Shown: positions 26,101 to 41,100, numbered from the stretch's first letter. The stretch: DNA of 64,000 bases from Cristatella mucedo (GCA_009760855.2 WPIO01000002.1:5265001-5329000), one strand, 5' to 3'. Made by a program: numbers and translations. The notes: generated by a model from the sequence alone, not told the origin.

Positions 26101-29100
26101 CTGAATAATTTAAATAAATGTAAAAGCAAGCTAGAATGTCCTTGGAAAATTCATGGCTAAATTACTGAGGAAAGCGAATCAAATAGATCTGCACAAGACC
26201 TGACCGAATATTTTGTAACACATGCCTACTTATAGCTTCATTTTTTATTTGACTTCTAGAGGTAGCTCGGAAGTTAGGTGAAGGAAGCCGGCAAATACAG
26301 CTACGAAAACCGAGTCCGTGGGTTCACTTAAAGCCTATAGTAAACAATCCAATATGACCCCGATCAATTTTAGAATATTTATGGACCTCAAAGAAGAAAT
26401 GTAATCAACTTAATGCTATTAGCAGTTAGTGTATGGAGCTGTAAGCAAAGTGGTTTAGATGAGAACATGAAGTTACAATGGTTATTGCTATCCTCGTCAG
26501 ATTTGCTGCTACTATGCTCTCAGATATTTATTTACTCTGCCATTTCGACGGTTTCCTGCTACCCCAAAGCATCGAACCGTCAAATTCGATTAATTTGTTT
26601 ACGTTCAGTCACAAGTAAAAACGGTGGATCAAGAATTTCCAAAGACTGTGAAAAAATTCTTTAGTTAAAGTTACCGAAAGCTACATCCATTGAGACAGGC
26701 TCGACCAAGTAATCGCCAAAGTCTATACGAAAGAAAAGGAAAGGTTTTTCCATCATGGAAATGCGCGGTAATTGAGTCAGAGGGCGTCTTTCGCTACATT
26801 CTAAAATGTCAATAGCAAAGCTATTTGAAGCCTCGGAATAATGTTGTGCCGCTATTATCAAATGCAACCGTGCCTTTGAAATCGGCATGCACAAAGTTAG
26901 CTTTAACGCCTCATCAGCACAAAGCCACACATACACTGGTAGTTGTATTTTGAAGTCGTCGATTTGAAAAAAATCTGTTTTGAGTCAAATTCCCGAGTAG
27001 TCCCCAATTCCATAAAAATACCAGGCTAAAACTCAAACATATGACTCACTCACTTAGGTCACCGAATAGGTTATTAGGAGACCAATCCCATTGATACCCT
27101 CAGGAGCCAGAGGCTGGAACCATGAAAGAGCAATTCCGCAAGAAAGGAAGGCATGATCACATTCCCTGCTGCCCAGACAGCAGTGCACGATTTCAAGAAA
27201 TTAAGCAAGAGAAAGTCAGCGATGCTTCTTTTTTGTTCCTTCACTCCCGATAAGCCTCAGCGTCTACTATTTCAGATAGCAACTGCTGTGAAGTATGTGT
27301 ACGCGCATACATACCCACTTAATGTACACGTACAGTTTCAAATAGTATTAGTGAAAAGCTGTATGGTTGCATCATCGATTACACATGCTTCGGGACCTTT
27401 TAGTCATTTACCGTCACTCCATTTTACCCACAGGTTGTGATTTTATGTTTTTCGTTGGAGTTTCAATTACAGCTTATATTCTTTTCGTATGCATTTTATA
27501 AATTCATGCATACATCAGTAAATACATATGATGAAATTTATTTACCATAGTTTCACAGAATTTAAATTTATAGGTTTTGTCGCTCACTTTTAGGTCTCTT
27601 CATTCTTTGGCTCCAGCCTATCTGTCAGATATACTCCCCCATCAGGCCAAGCATCGTACCACCCGCTTTTCGGAATCCAACAGTCTACCAATACCACGTA
27701 CAAACCTCAAATCCTTTGGAGACCGTGCATTTAATTCGTATGCTCCCAAAGCCTGGAACTCCTTCCCGACCTGCGTCAGAACATCCCCTGACCTGACCAC
27801 GTTTAAAAAGAACTTGCAAACACACCTATTTAGGACAGCATTTAGTGGGCCCCTGTGATTCGTCCTTGATGTGCTTGTGCGTGCTGACACTGTGCATGCT
27901 GCCACTAACCACATTTGCATGCTGACCCTGTGCATGTCACCCCTAACCATATTATTCATTTTGTTTGTTTATCAAGCATGATATTACTCACCATTCAATT
28001 GCATTTCCCTTTGCAGCAAATGTAAAGGGCCTAGAGAGAGATTGAGTTCTCTGAGGGCGCTTTATCAAGTGCATTTTTATTATTATAATTATAATTATTA
28101 TATGGCACTAGTAGATGACGTATACAGCCCAACAACTCCTTAAATAGCAATAGTAATAATACGTGCGTATAGAGCCGTCAGGGAACTTGATCTCTTAATA
28201 GACACTTTACACGTGCTGTAAAGGAAGCATGATCGACTGGTTATCAGTAACACACAAAATTCCAACAAGAATAAGATGGTTAGATGTGACATGAATAGTG
28301 TCAGCATGCAAACTATGGTTAGTGGTAGTGTGTAGTGTCAGCACGAATTAGCACATACAGAACGAGTCACAAGAATCCACTACGTGCTGTGATAAAAAGG
28401 TCCATTTTAGATTTTTTTATAGAAATCATCGACTCAGGGATGCCGTCTAGTCAGTAGGGAGCAATTTTCAGGCTTTGGGACGTAGGAAATTAAGGCATAG
28501 TCTCCATTTAAGTTTGAAGGTCATACCAGGAGGAATAGCTAAACGATTGGAGTCAGAAAGCGGGTGGTGCGATGCCTAGCATGGTGGGAGAGTAGTTCTG
28601 ATAGGTAGGCTGGAGCCAAAAAATGAAGACATCTAAAAGTGAGTGACACAACTTTGAATTCGATGTGCCTGCTTGATTGGGAGCCAATGGAAGCCGGCGA
28701 GAAGTTCTGTGATGTGGCACCTGTAAAGCTCATGACAGACAAAGCCTAGCTGTCGAGTTTTGCACCACATGTAAGCGCCTGACCAGTAAGCAGCGAGTTG
28801 CAGAGGTCAAGACGGGATGTCGCAAGTGAGTAGACCTATTTGGATGTATTATCCTTGTCCGGACAAGCCCGAATCTTATCAATGTCATGTAACCGAAAGC
28901 AGGTAGATTTAATGTGGAGCTGATGTGATTATCTAGTGAAAGGTCACTTTGGAACAGAACACATAGATTTTGTACAAGTGCTACCTGACACATGCTGGCA
29001 GAGCTGATTCGGAGGAGCATTCAGTTTTCCTGTTTCTGACTCGCACTCGGCTTTTTCATAAATAATTCTATGGTTCTTCAATTTGAGAAAGTTTTCTGTA

Positions 29101-32100
29101 ATATATGTAAGGTTGTCAGCAATACATGCAGCACAACAAGGGAGCTGAGATAATTTGATGTGCTGTAGGGCTGGGAGGGATACTAGCAAAGGTAAAACTG
29201 AGGGTCATCTGCTTAGAAGTGAAAGCCTAGATTGTCCTTGGGGATCACAAAGGCAAGATGGAGAATATATACAGTTGTCCCTCGCCAATTCATGCTTCGA
29301 CTTTCATCGTTTCACTTTATCGTAATTTTTTTAAAATACTGTATATTCATTGAAAAACACCTTCCTCCCAACACCACTTCGCTGATCCAGAAAATGAATC
29401 AAGGCGTCATTCGCGCGTTCAAGGTCCTCTACATGCGAATTACTCTGCAGCACCCCGTCGAAGGCGTGGAACCCGGGCAGGACTTTTTTGCTGAAGGAGT
29501 ACTGGCGGCAGTATACCATCGAGACCTGTCTGATGAACATCCAGGCCGCGTTGAATGACACGAAGACAGAGACCGCGAAGGCCAGCTGGAAGCAGTTGTG
29601 GCCTGAAGTTGTCCATGACTACAGATGATTCACTTCAGAGGATATAAGCAGCTCGGCAGTGGATAAGGCAGTTAGGCTAGCCAGGATGCTGGGAGGAGAA
29701 GGTTTCTGGGATATGACCCGCAATGATGTAGATGAGCTGCCGGAGACGCATTCGGCTCTCTTAACTGACGAGGATCCGGTGGCGATGACTAATCTGCGAG
29801 TGAGAAGGAGGAAGAAGAGCAGCCAGATGCTCCTGCGGGTCAGCATGAGGAAGTTGGCCTTGCACTTGAGCGTCGTTCGCAAGTCGTGAGAGCTAAGGAG
29901 GCAAAGGACATGATTGGTGAATGGGACCCACGAATGATGCACAAATGATCCGGAACCGCAATGCACTCGATGTAGCGACGGAACCCTAAAAAGCCTCACA
30001 AATATGAAAAGACAGTGCCAGCAACTGCCTGTCACGATGTTCTTCGGCCGTACACCCAGACACCGACTGCCTGCGGCTTGTACTCCTTCAGCAGAAGGAA
30101 ACGACGAGGCGCCTGCTGAAGATACTGCACCCCCTGAGGACTCTCCTACTGAGGTGGTGCCTTTAGAGGAGCAGTAACCTCGCTTTTCTTTGCTGTGCAG
30201 TGCATCTCTTCATCTTCATCGATTCATCATCGAACAAGTTACACTATTTTCATAGGTTAGTGGTTGTGTGTAAGAACTGTCCTGTGCGTTTAATCAAACG
30301 TACAATAATAAAATGATATTTGTAACGTCTAATATGTCTCATTTTTACTTATTTCGTCTAGTATTATATCTTGGTTGATACGATTGTAATGGTGACTAAA
30401 GGTTATTATTTCACGTTTAGCAGCTCTAATCATGTTCAAAAACGTATTTAGGTCGTAATAAGGTTTTCTAAGCTCTAACAACGAAAATATTTGATTTATA
30501 AATAAAGAATACTCCTTCGTGGAAAATCAGCTATGGTGGTAGAGTCTGGAACAGTTTAACAGTGATAAACAAGGGTCAACTGCACTGAGAACTTGACTTA
30601 GAGAGCTAGCTGAAGACTACGTCCGGTTTGTGCGATGCTCAACAAGAATTTGAGCAAACAAGTAATTAAAAGCCTGCCAAGAGATACTGGAACAACACCG
30701 CGTGTCGAAATGAAGTTCCACGAATCTGATTTTGGGAAAGCTTTCACCACAGCAGCAATATTCAAGCGAATAAAACATACCGATGTGGTGCTAGCTTCGA
30801 TGCACGTCTCTCTTGACAGCGGGCAATCGCAAGATGAGTAGACATCGTTCTTGTGGTCGCTTGTACAGTCGCAGTAGTTCTCTCCTCGTTGATCACATCG
30901 GCAGGTGCCATGTCCTGCAAGTGGACGTATTGTGGGAGTATTTTAACTAGTACCTCTATAGCTCATGTGGTGGATTAATTTTAAGGTTCAAAAGAGGGTG
31001 CAGGTTTTTTTTTGCTAAGGTGAACATATTTTTGCACTTAGATCTCTGAAGGCCTTCTAATAATAATAATTATAATAATAAAAATGCACTTGATAAAGCG
31101 CTCTCAGATAACTTAATCTCTTTCTAGGCGCTTTACATTTGCTGCAAAGGGAAATGCGATTGAATGGTAAGTAAAATCTTGCTTGAAAAACAAACAAAAT
31201 GAATAAAATGGTTAGGGGTGACATGCACAGGGTCAGCGTGCAAATGTGGTTAGGGCAATATGCAGTGTCAGCACGCATAAGCACATCAAGGGCGAATCGC
31301 AGGGACCCACTATATGCTGTCCTAAATAGGTGTGTTTTCAAGTTCCTTTTAAATGTGGTCAGGTCAGGGGATGCTCTGACACAGGTCGGGAGACAGTTCC
31401 AGGCTGTGGGAGCACTGATCCTTTCTGATCCCTTATTTTAACAAGGTACTTAGCCGACATAAGGCATGGAGATATTGTACAGCTTCTGCTTCCCGCATGT
31501 GCAGGTGCATTTATTCGCCGACTCAGATGTCTTTGTGACCATCGCAGCTCACAAGTTACTACCGATTTCTACACCACGATATGCAGCGTGCCATTCACCA
31601 AAGTAATCGCCGCGATCGTGCAATCAACGAAAATCGTACTTCTACATAAAAGACCGCTGTAGCTATTACATCAGAAATTGTCATATTCACAAAAATCGCC
31701 CCTGTAGCGGACGATTTTAGCAGTGCAGTACTCCACAGAATTGGGACAGCTGCTGCTGCAGTCACATTTTCCGGAAGCCGTAAACATTCCTCTTCCGGAG
31801 CAGGGTAAACTACCATCGAGGCTGCAATTAGAACTTCGATTTTCACAGGTGCCTCAGGAGCGCCATCCATTCCCTTGTGCTTGCATTATTACTTAAATCA
31901 TTGCCCAGTTTGAAGATTATCTTAGAGAATCAGTAACAGGATCGCCATATACAGTCTATGAGTTTCCTTTACCTCGCTTAATGTCATGTAGGTAAGGTAG
32001 CCGCTTTGAAAGTACACAGTCGGCCAAAGAACTCCACAATGAATCCTGACATACAAGCCTGGCCAGGAGCTGGGAAAGATCATGAGTACATAAACAAAGG

Positions 32101-35100
32101 TCAGTAAAAGTTAAAACACATGGTCAGAATAGTGCAAACCTAAATGGTTATTCAGGTTAGAGTTTTTCAAAATGCGTAAAGCGATTAACGCTTAAAATAT
32201 ACCACATTTTAATAGTGCCAATTTTGAGCCTCGTAATCTGGCTCTATCTTTCATATGTAACGTAAGGTTAGCCCTCATAAATGGCGACCGATACAGTCCT
32301 AGTCCGATAGCCTGATAAATATCAAGCAAAGTACTTGGGATGGGAGTGCTAAAGGAATAGAAACCTGGTATACAAAAAAATGTTATAGCAACAACTCATG
32401 AGGCTAAACGAATATTTGTTACTGCCTCATAATATGTGAAGTTAAACTCATAACGGAACAATTAACTTCGAGTAAAGTGGTAATATTTTAAATAAATAAT
32501 CTCCAAATCAATGTTCGCTAACGCTCAATGGTAGACTGGTATGCAATACTCTATAATAGCCTGCATGGTAAGCATTAGTCACTAGTGGCGGTGAACTGTG
32601 ACCACAATTACAACTCCTAGGCGCAAGCCCAAATTTTTTCTAGATATGTCGCTTTGGAAAGCTAATGTGACTTAAATATAATAATAAATACATATATACC
32701 ACCATAAAAACATGTGCACTTTTAAAATGCAAATGCAAGAAATGAAGCCTGTCGATTGGTTAGTAATATTATGCTCACGAATAACGATTTACGTGGAAGG
32801 TGGGGGAAGAAAATGCTTCAAGGATCGGTGAATTTTAGGTTATATTTAAATTTCGCCAAACCAAGAGGTGTCACGATGGCAGTCGGTAGTGAGTTCTTAG
32901 ATATGAGAGTTCAAAAACACGGTGTCTAAAAGATTTAAGGTTGATTATGGGCACAGCTAAACAATTTGATTCAGAAGAGCGGTTAATATGAAGGTGAGCT
33001 TAAAAGATTTAGGCGGGAGCACAAGAAGAAAGGGATTTCAATGTCAGTTGTAGAACTTTGAAGTCCATACGCAGCTTGATGCAGAGATATTGCAATTAGT
33101 AAACAATATTGCTTTATTGCTGTTGCAAAGTTTCCGATAGACATGCATAGTTTAATTATTTGGGTTTATCTGTAAGTGTCCTAATGCACGGGCAGGAAGA
33201 CCTTTGAGAACTGTTTTATGCAAGTCTAGACAGGATTTATTTTATTCCACTATCAAAAAGCTATAAAAGCACCAAGCACTGCATTCAAAATTTTTGACGC
33301 CAGCATAGATTTTTAATAATAATTTGGCCGTGTTATACAATCTCTTCAAAGTAAATGATAGCAAGATAGAAGGCATAGGATATATAAAGCTAGCTTCACA
33401 GGAAGCCAAGATTATCAACTTCAAAAAACATGCCCGATTAATCCCTAGAAGCATACAATTTCTACGACTACCCTGTCGTAAAGCTTAGTCCGAACTCAGT
33501 CTCAAAGACTTTTTCCGAAACGAAGCCTGATCTATGCTTTACATTCATAGTATTCCTTTTTCTAGGACTAGTTTAAGCGTTCCTTACAAAACGTATGAAA
33601 AAAGGTTTGAAGCTGGATCAAACTCTGGCGGCCCAACGTAACGTTTGTCTTTGAACTCCTCGCTCAACGTGCAATAAACCCTTACTAATAAGCGACCTTA
33701 TTTCTGAAAAGGCCTTGATTTGCTCGCCTTGACAGAAACTTGGCTAAAGTATGCAACATTCAACCGAGATTGCGACTGATAACGACTTAGCCAGGTGAGC
33801 GGGCTGCATAAAGTAACTTGGCATAGGAATGCAGACATGCGTAGAGTTTCTCTGTTTGTTTTGCTCGATATTTCGGAAGCTTTTGATAATATTGGTCAAA
33901 AAGTCCTTCTAGAGCGCATCTCATCTGAAATCACTAGCACTGTTCTGCAATGGTTCAAGGGTCCTATCTCAGTGGCAGACTCCAGTGGTATTGTTGTGAA
34001 TGGATATAGATCATCCGAGGTACCTCTGAAAGATCGGGTACCTCAGTGCTTCGTGCTCGCTCCCGTACTTTTCACGGCTTATACTCTCGCTCTTGCAGAT
34101 GTGATTGCCAAGCACAATCTAGGCTTTGAATTCTATGCGGATGACACTCAGTTGTACCATTGCTTAGATCCCCCTCAGCGGTCGAGCACGTCGAATTCTC
34201 TCAACTCTCTTGCTCCATGTATTCATGACATCCGCACATGGATGGCTGATAATTTTCCTAAACTAAGTGATGATACAACTAACTTACTAACTACGGCCAA
34301 ACCAAGTGTGATTAAAAAATTGGAAAGGCTAACTCTCAAAATCGTCTCAGCCAGATTATCTCCTGTTGAACAAGCACTAAATCCAAGTTTCATGTTCATA
34401 AGTGACCTTTCGTTTGACGGCCACATTAGCTAGGCAATCAAGTCGGCTTACTTTCAGTTACCTAACATTACTAAAATTCGGGCTTGTTAAATAGGGATAC
34501 CACATCTAAGTCAGTCCATGCATTTTTGTGACATCCGTCTTGATTTTTGTAACTCACTGCTGGCTGGTCTACCGGCATGTGCAATCAGGCACTTACAGCT
34601 GGTGCAAAACTCTGCAGCTAGGCTTGTCTGTCGTGAGCATCGCAATTGCTACATAGCACCACTTATCGGTAACCTGCACTGGCTACCAGTCAAGCAACGG
34701 ATCGACTTCAAGGTTTTGTGTCTCAATTTTAGGTCTCTTCATTCTTTGACTCCAGTCAACCTATCTGATCTACTGCCCCACCGCGCCAAGCATCGTACCA
34801 GCAGCTTTTCGGAAACTAACTGTTTATCTATACCTCGTACAAACCTAAAATCATTTGAAGACGGTGCCGTTAGTTCGTATTCTCTCACTCCCGACTTCCA
34901 TCAAGACATTCCCCGACTTGACCACATTTAAAAAGAACTTTAAAACGCACCTATTTATGTCAGTATTTAGTGGGTCTCCGTGATTCGTCCTTTATGTGCT
35001 TATGCGTGCTGACACTGTTGCATGCTGCCACTAACCGCACTGGCATGCTGACCCTATGCATATCACCCCTAACCAAGTTATTCATGTTGTCTATCAAGCA

Positions 35101-38100
35101 CGATGTTTTAGCTCCCCATTCAATCGTGTTTCCTTTGCAGAAAATGTAAAGCGCCTAGAAAGAGATTGAGTTCTCTGAGGGCACTTTATTGAGTGTATTA
35201 TTATTATTAGGCTTGCCAGTGCGAATAAATACCCCTTTATGTGACCGCGGACGTTCGAAGCTTGGCAATGAGAGCAATTTAGAAATGAGTACAAAAGCAA
35301 TTTATATCAGTCAGGCCAGCTATACATGTGAAATAGCGAACAACACCTGCAGGTAGCTTCAGTTTACTAAATTATTGCTCTTATCTTAAAGGCCTTGTAA
35401 TATGCTACTAGTATGCTAAAACTGACCATCATGTGGAAACGATGGTCTTAACCATAAAAATTAACACATCATTTTACAAGAATTAATTAGTTTAAATGTT
35501 GTTCACATTTCCTGGCAGCAACACGGAGCAGATACAACTACACGTATGGCCGGATGCGAGTGCTACATTTTTAGATCATTTATATTGAGCTTGGTTGTTT
35601 CTGATATAGTTTCACCCAGAGCTTTGCTCTAACTTTACTACCCTCCATAATAAAATCAGATAGCTTTCGACTCTAAATTACCTGAAATTTAAAGATAGAC
35701 TGGCGAATTCAATTACATGTATTTAACAATAAGTCCAAAAATAATGACGGATTTTAGAGAAGCCTCCAGAGAAAAGCCCTCAAACTTCAGCTATTGCCAA
35801 TAATTAAAATTTTTATTGAATACTTGCAAAATTAATTTAATTAAAGTACTATATGATCTTACAAAAATTTAGCACTATTTTCTTCTAAATTACAATTAGA
35901 AATTGCAGTGACTATCTAAGGATCGCGTTGGCTTCAATTTTCTTTACAATATGGAATTCTGATACTCGTTTACCAAGGCTGCCTACACAAATAAGAGGCC
36001 TCAGGAGTCAATCATAAACATGGCTGTAAGCTAAACATTAATATATAGGAAATTCAGGGAACGGGTTTCTTTATTTAATATGCATTGAAGGATGGTCATT
36101 GATTTAATTTGAGATACCAATACAACAATTCTCATCCTGGCCACCAACAAAGCCCACTGCAGCTCAACTCATTTGCATCTTTGACAAGCTTCAGACTCAC
36201 CGTACCGACCGGTTCACATAGGAAAGTTAATTACCGTTCTTTTCATTTCAACAGGGCACAGAACGTGTTTTTTATGTAAGTTCTAATTTGCAGGAACAGC
36301 TTCCACAATGTTTCTAATGACAATCAACAATGATACTTTGTTCTCATTCTGCACTGTAATCTAGATATTCGCTGCTTATTCTGCTTTACTCCTTCCTCCA
36401 ACGGCTGTTCCCAGCACTGATTGCATGCTTCTCAGTTTTGTTTTAATCATGTAAACTACAAACAATACATGGATGACCGCTTAGGCCGTGTTGCAGCTAA
36501 ATAATCCCTCCCCTATCGAAATAGGTGCTCCGATTCCGGCTTTGTTCAGCAAGTGATAAATTAAATGTAAATAAATAAATAAATATATATATACATATAT
36601 ATCAATGATACTAGCAGATGGTGTCTATTAAATAAGAATACTGTGATCTTACCAAGGCGTCAGCTTAACACCAACAGAAGGAAGGTGACTGCTTGTCTAC
36701 AGTCCTTCTAAAAGAGACCCAGAAGGTAGGCACCACAAACAACCACATGTATGAGAAATCCGGTTTCGGTAAGATCATACGTGGTTCAGCCCTCTACTTA
36801 GAAATTATAGCCCCTATAAAAAATTCTTTGGATCTGCCTGTGAAAGCTATCTATAAGCATGGTATATAAAGAAATTTAAATATATTCTTTTGGCATTAAT
36901 AGGAACTTTTAGTTTGGGACCAGCATGCCCTTACTGCAATGGCCATCGAATGTCAAAGATTAGCCTCACCTTTATGATTAGGGGTAAATCACTCAACGTC
37001 TGGTTATTAAAAACTAAGATTTTCCAGCAAAAAGTCGCCTAAGCGTCACGTTTTTTTAGAAATCATAACTAGCCACTAACTACACATCATATTGCTGAAA
37101 ATTATATCATCTAATTTTAATTTTCTTGCATTATCAGTATAGGTTCTCTCAACTTTAGAGACAATTAATTAAGTATAAATTAAGACATTTTTGGGATCTC
37201 TAATATAAAAAAAATCACTGAGCCTCTTCACTAACAAGTATTTCGTCAATTCCTAATGGTGTATATGACAAAAGCAAGACAATTGCCTACTAATTTACTA
37301 CAGCCTTTTTGAAAGGTGCTGGGAGGTGACCTGAGACTAATGACATGTTTATTATGTTAGCTATGCATGGCAGCGGCAGATCTATGCATAGTAGAAGCAG
37401 GACAGTGGGAATAGGGTCTAGAGGACTGGTTGTCTTCTTTGATTGGGATGTGAACTTCAGGAGGAGGTCACTAGCGACCTCCTTGAAGGTAGACATTAAG
37501 GTGCTGCACGGAGTTGAGGGACAGCGTTCAAGGGAGGATGCTGCTATTGTAGAGATGGATTCCCTGATATAGTCTATCTTTTTGACAAAGAATCTAGAAA
37601 AGCAATCAGCCAGGCCATCACAAGGATCACTGGATAAGGAGCTAACCTGGAGCGGTTAAGGAGAAGGTTGAATGTAGACCAAAGCATTTTTGATTGTGCA
37701 TCAGGAATTCAATGATGTTTTATGGAAGCTAGACTTGGCATTTGCTATGATAGATTGATAAGATCTAAAGTAGTCCTCGTATGTCGATAGACAGTCAGTC
37801 ATAATGTTTTGCATGCTTTTTCAAGCTTGTGCTTAGTAGACCTAGGTAGTTTAATTTCTGTGGTAAGCCACAGGACGTCTGGGCGAGAGCACACCGTGCA
37901 TTTAGTCAGAGATACAAACTCTTCAAGCAGTTAAGCTTGTGTGTTGTTTATATTTACCAATGATGACGAGACAGATGGGGATTGAGCAGCAGAGGCAAAT
38001 CTGATATTCTCGCACTGACAACATCAATGTCGAGGGCCTTGACGTTTCGTGATTCGTAGGTGATTTTAAATGAGGGAGAGGGCACAAATTGTAGAATGAA

Positions 38101-41100
38101 TGAGATCTGCATGTGGTCAGATAAGCAGAATTTTGTAATAATTGGTGATGATAACGTGTAGTCGTATGAGAAAATTTGGTCGAGCATGTAAAAATTGATG
38201 TGAGTAGGGCCATGTACATGAGCCGCAAGAGACAACGAGTCAGTGCACAAAATTCAGTGCTGAAGGTGTCAGATTAGTTATCAAAATTAACGTTGAATAC
38301 ACCAAGAATGAGAAAAGACTAATTTCTTGGACACAGAATCAAAATAAAATTAGAGAAATCTGAGATAAAGGAGGACTTGGTTCCTGGTGGGCGAAAGACT
38401 ACCGGCCACCATTGGTAGCAAGCTGTCGGGTGAAATCAAGACAATAGTTTTGAAAGACTACTTCCAGGGTACTGCAAATGGCTTGAAATTCGAGTGTGTG
38501 ATAATAGCGACTCTACCTCCAGTTTTGATTGATTTGTACGTGTTAAAGAAGGAAAAGCGGGGATAAGTCGGGGTTGAGCCTTTAATTGTTGAGCAGTTTA
38601 CTGATTTTAGTTAAGTTTCTGTCAAGGCGAGCAGGTCGAAGCCTTTTTAAGTAACAAGATCGCATATTAATAGGGGTATAATGCACTTTGAGCGAGGATT
38701 CCACAGACAAGCCTCAAGTCGGGCCACCGGAGTTATAGCAGGTCTGATGACCAATAAGTTAGAGAGATTCGCAGCAGCGCTTAAGGGAGAACGAGCTGAG
38801 TGGTTCGAGGCAATACTAGGAATGCCAGATGAGTGGGCTTTTAGTTCGCAGCCCCCGCGACAGCTCCGGGGCGCTTTTCTTTTGTTAAATGCAAAATGCA
38901 AAATCCATGGACCTTAGAGACCGCAATAACATATGTGAATGCATTTGAATGACGATATCGAAACGATAACAGGTTCGCTCGATCTTAGCTAAAAAGAAAG
39001 TTAATCGGCACTCTCTAAAGAAAGTCATTGCTTTCTTCTATCGCAAATCACTGCGGTTCACATGCCCTGCATTTCTTGAAGTTTAAGGTGTATGTTTCCG
39101 GAAGTTAAACGTAATGTACTCATTTACCCCCTCACCACTGCCGGACTGGCTTGGGCTTCGTGGTGAACAGCAGAGGCAGCGGGTAAAATAGCGGTTGAGG
39201 ACAATGCTCTTGAATTTGGCTCCTTCGCACAGCTCGTTAGCATACTCAATACTCAGCAAAACGCATTGCTACGGTCGTGAGTGAAAGGCTCCGTGAGTCG
39301 TCAGAACATCATCCGGAAATCAAATCTATAGGTTGTGGCCCATGGATGGCAATGAGCAGACAATTGTGCAGTCGAGGCTCCGGCTTACCGATGACAGGAA
39401 TGACGGGTTGGTCACTGAAGCTTCCGAATCCCAGCCTCACGTAGCTTGTAACGGTAGCCAGGGCTTGTCCTAAAAAAACACAAATGCACTTCTTCTTTGC
39501 CGTCCGATGCAACCTAAATAGCTATGCATATGCACGCTTCCACTGACTAAATGGCCACCAAAGCTGCTAGCAACATTTCGTTATGTCAAGAATCTCTACA
39601 GAATTAACCGGCATTATCTGCATAAAGGAACTTTCAGAAGATAACCGTTGGACTCCGTCCTCTGGAAATAGTATGAAGTGCAACCAGAACTCATTTGAAA
39701 TCTTGGAAAATCTTTGAAGGCATGGACAAGTCAAAGACAAAGAGTATCAACTATTGAGGTCGACATAGTTGGGGCTGAAATCTAGATCTACTGTCATCGA
39801 TGCACATTTATTTGATGACGAGAAACAATAAGAAGATGTCTAAATTTCCATGCTTTCTAAGCTAAACTAAACTGGAAAGTGGATAACAATGCAAATAATG
39901 ACGAGAAAAGAGCCTGGATTTAACAAGGGGTATTATAAAAGCAATATTGGTACAATTCTGCAGCTTATCAAAGCCACGAAGTTCGGTCTTGCTACTAAGT
40001 TTTCTAAAAAGCATGCAATCGAGCTCACACATTGACTAGTTATGAACCTCATTCTGCTCAATCTTAGCCCATCTATGGCTGTTAATAATAATAATAATAC
40101 ATTTAATATATTTTCATTATAATTTCATATAGCGCCCTAAGAGAACTCAATCTCTTTCTAAGAACATCACATATGCAGCAAAGGAAGCACGATCCCATTG
40201 GGTTGGTGCTTGTTTATATTTCTCTTTCTATAGCTACGGAAATTTCCCTTCAGAACTAAATGTCTCTTTAAAGAGAACTAATTTGAAATGAGCTGAAAAA
40301 CGAAAGTGTTAGATGCAACAGACGGCTGGTAAAGCTCAGATGGAAAACGTCGGACGAAGGATCGACCCAAAAGACTGCTAAATCGATGGCGTCACAGCTA
40401 ATTCATATTTTCTGTGAGCCAGAAATTTCCTGGAGCTGGCTTACTTCCCTAGGTAGACTGAAAAGGCCAGGCTAATAAAAATGATGGACATCGTGTGAGC
40501 CAGATGTAACCAGCTTTCGCCCGTGGTCGTATCTTTCTGTAGAATCTGGCTGACCTTGGAGAGGGGCTAAAGTGGCTCCCTTCGTCATGTTACGCTTCGG
40601 AAGCATCGCAGTCATTCAATGAATAATAATATCAATACATTTGTTATAGCACCCTCGGAGAACAGTCTCATTATAGGCACTTTACATATGCTGTTTAGAA
40701 AGTATTTCAAAATGATTGTTGGTTAGGTCCCTAAACAGCAGGAACTGTGTAAGCATGCACATGCACACGAAGGACGAAACAAAATGATCAAATACATCCT
40801 GTAATAAACAGGTGTTTTTAAGCTCCTTTTTAAATGTCATAATGCCACGGGACGTTGTGACGTGCCTAGGGAGTGAGTTTCAGGCTTTGGCACCATACCA
40901 AATAAACGCTCGGTCTTAAAATGATTTGATGTTCGTATGAGATATAGCTAAAATAGTCTAGTCAGAACAGTGGGTTGTAAGATTCTTGGCCTGGCTGAGA
41001 GTAGTTCTGATAGGTAGGGAGGAGCTAGAGAATAAAGGAACCCAAAATGAAGTGAGAAGATCTCGAAATCGATAAGCTTCTCGATTGAGAGCCAGCGCAG

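Noticed and set aside
33242..33454. Minus-strand 70-codon frame as the YPS...IFAV part of the beta-I domain
   Set aside because: Only a vague resemblance; no convincing splice borders.
36121..36300. Minus-strand LCEPVGTVSLKLVKDANELSC as a hybrid-domain exon of gene 1
   Set aside because: Cysteine spacing is suggestive, but no acceptor AG is available after the upstream stop codon.
39136..39260. Next beta-I exon of gene 1
   Set aside because: Strong donor but a poor acceptor; the best reading (CPQPLFYPLPLL) is too weak to separate from chance.
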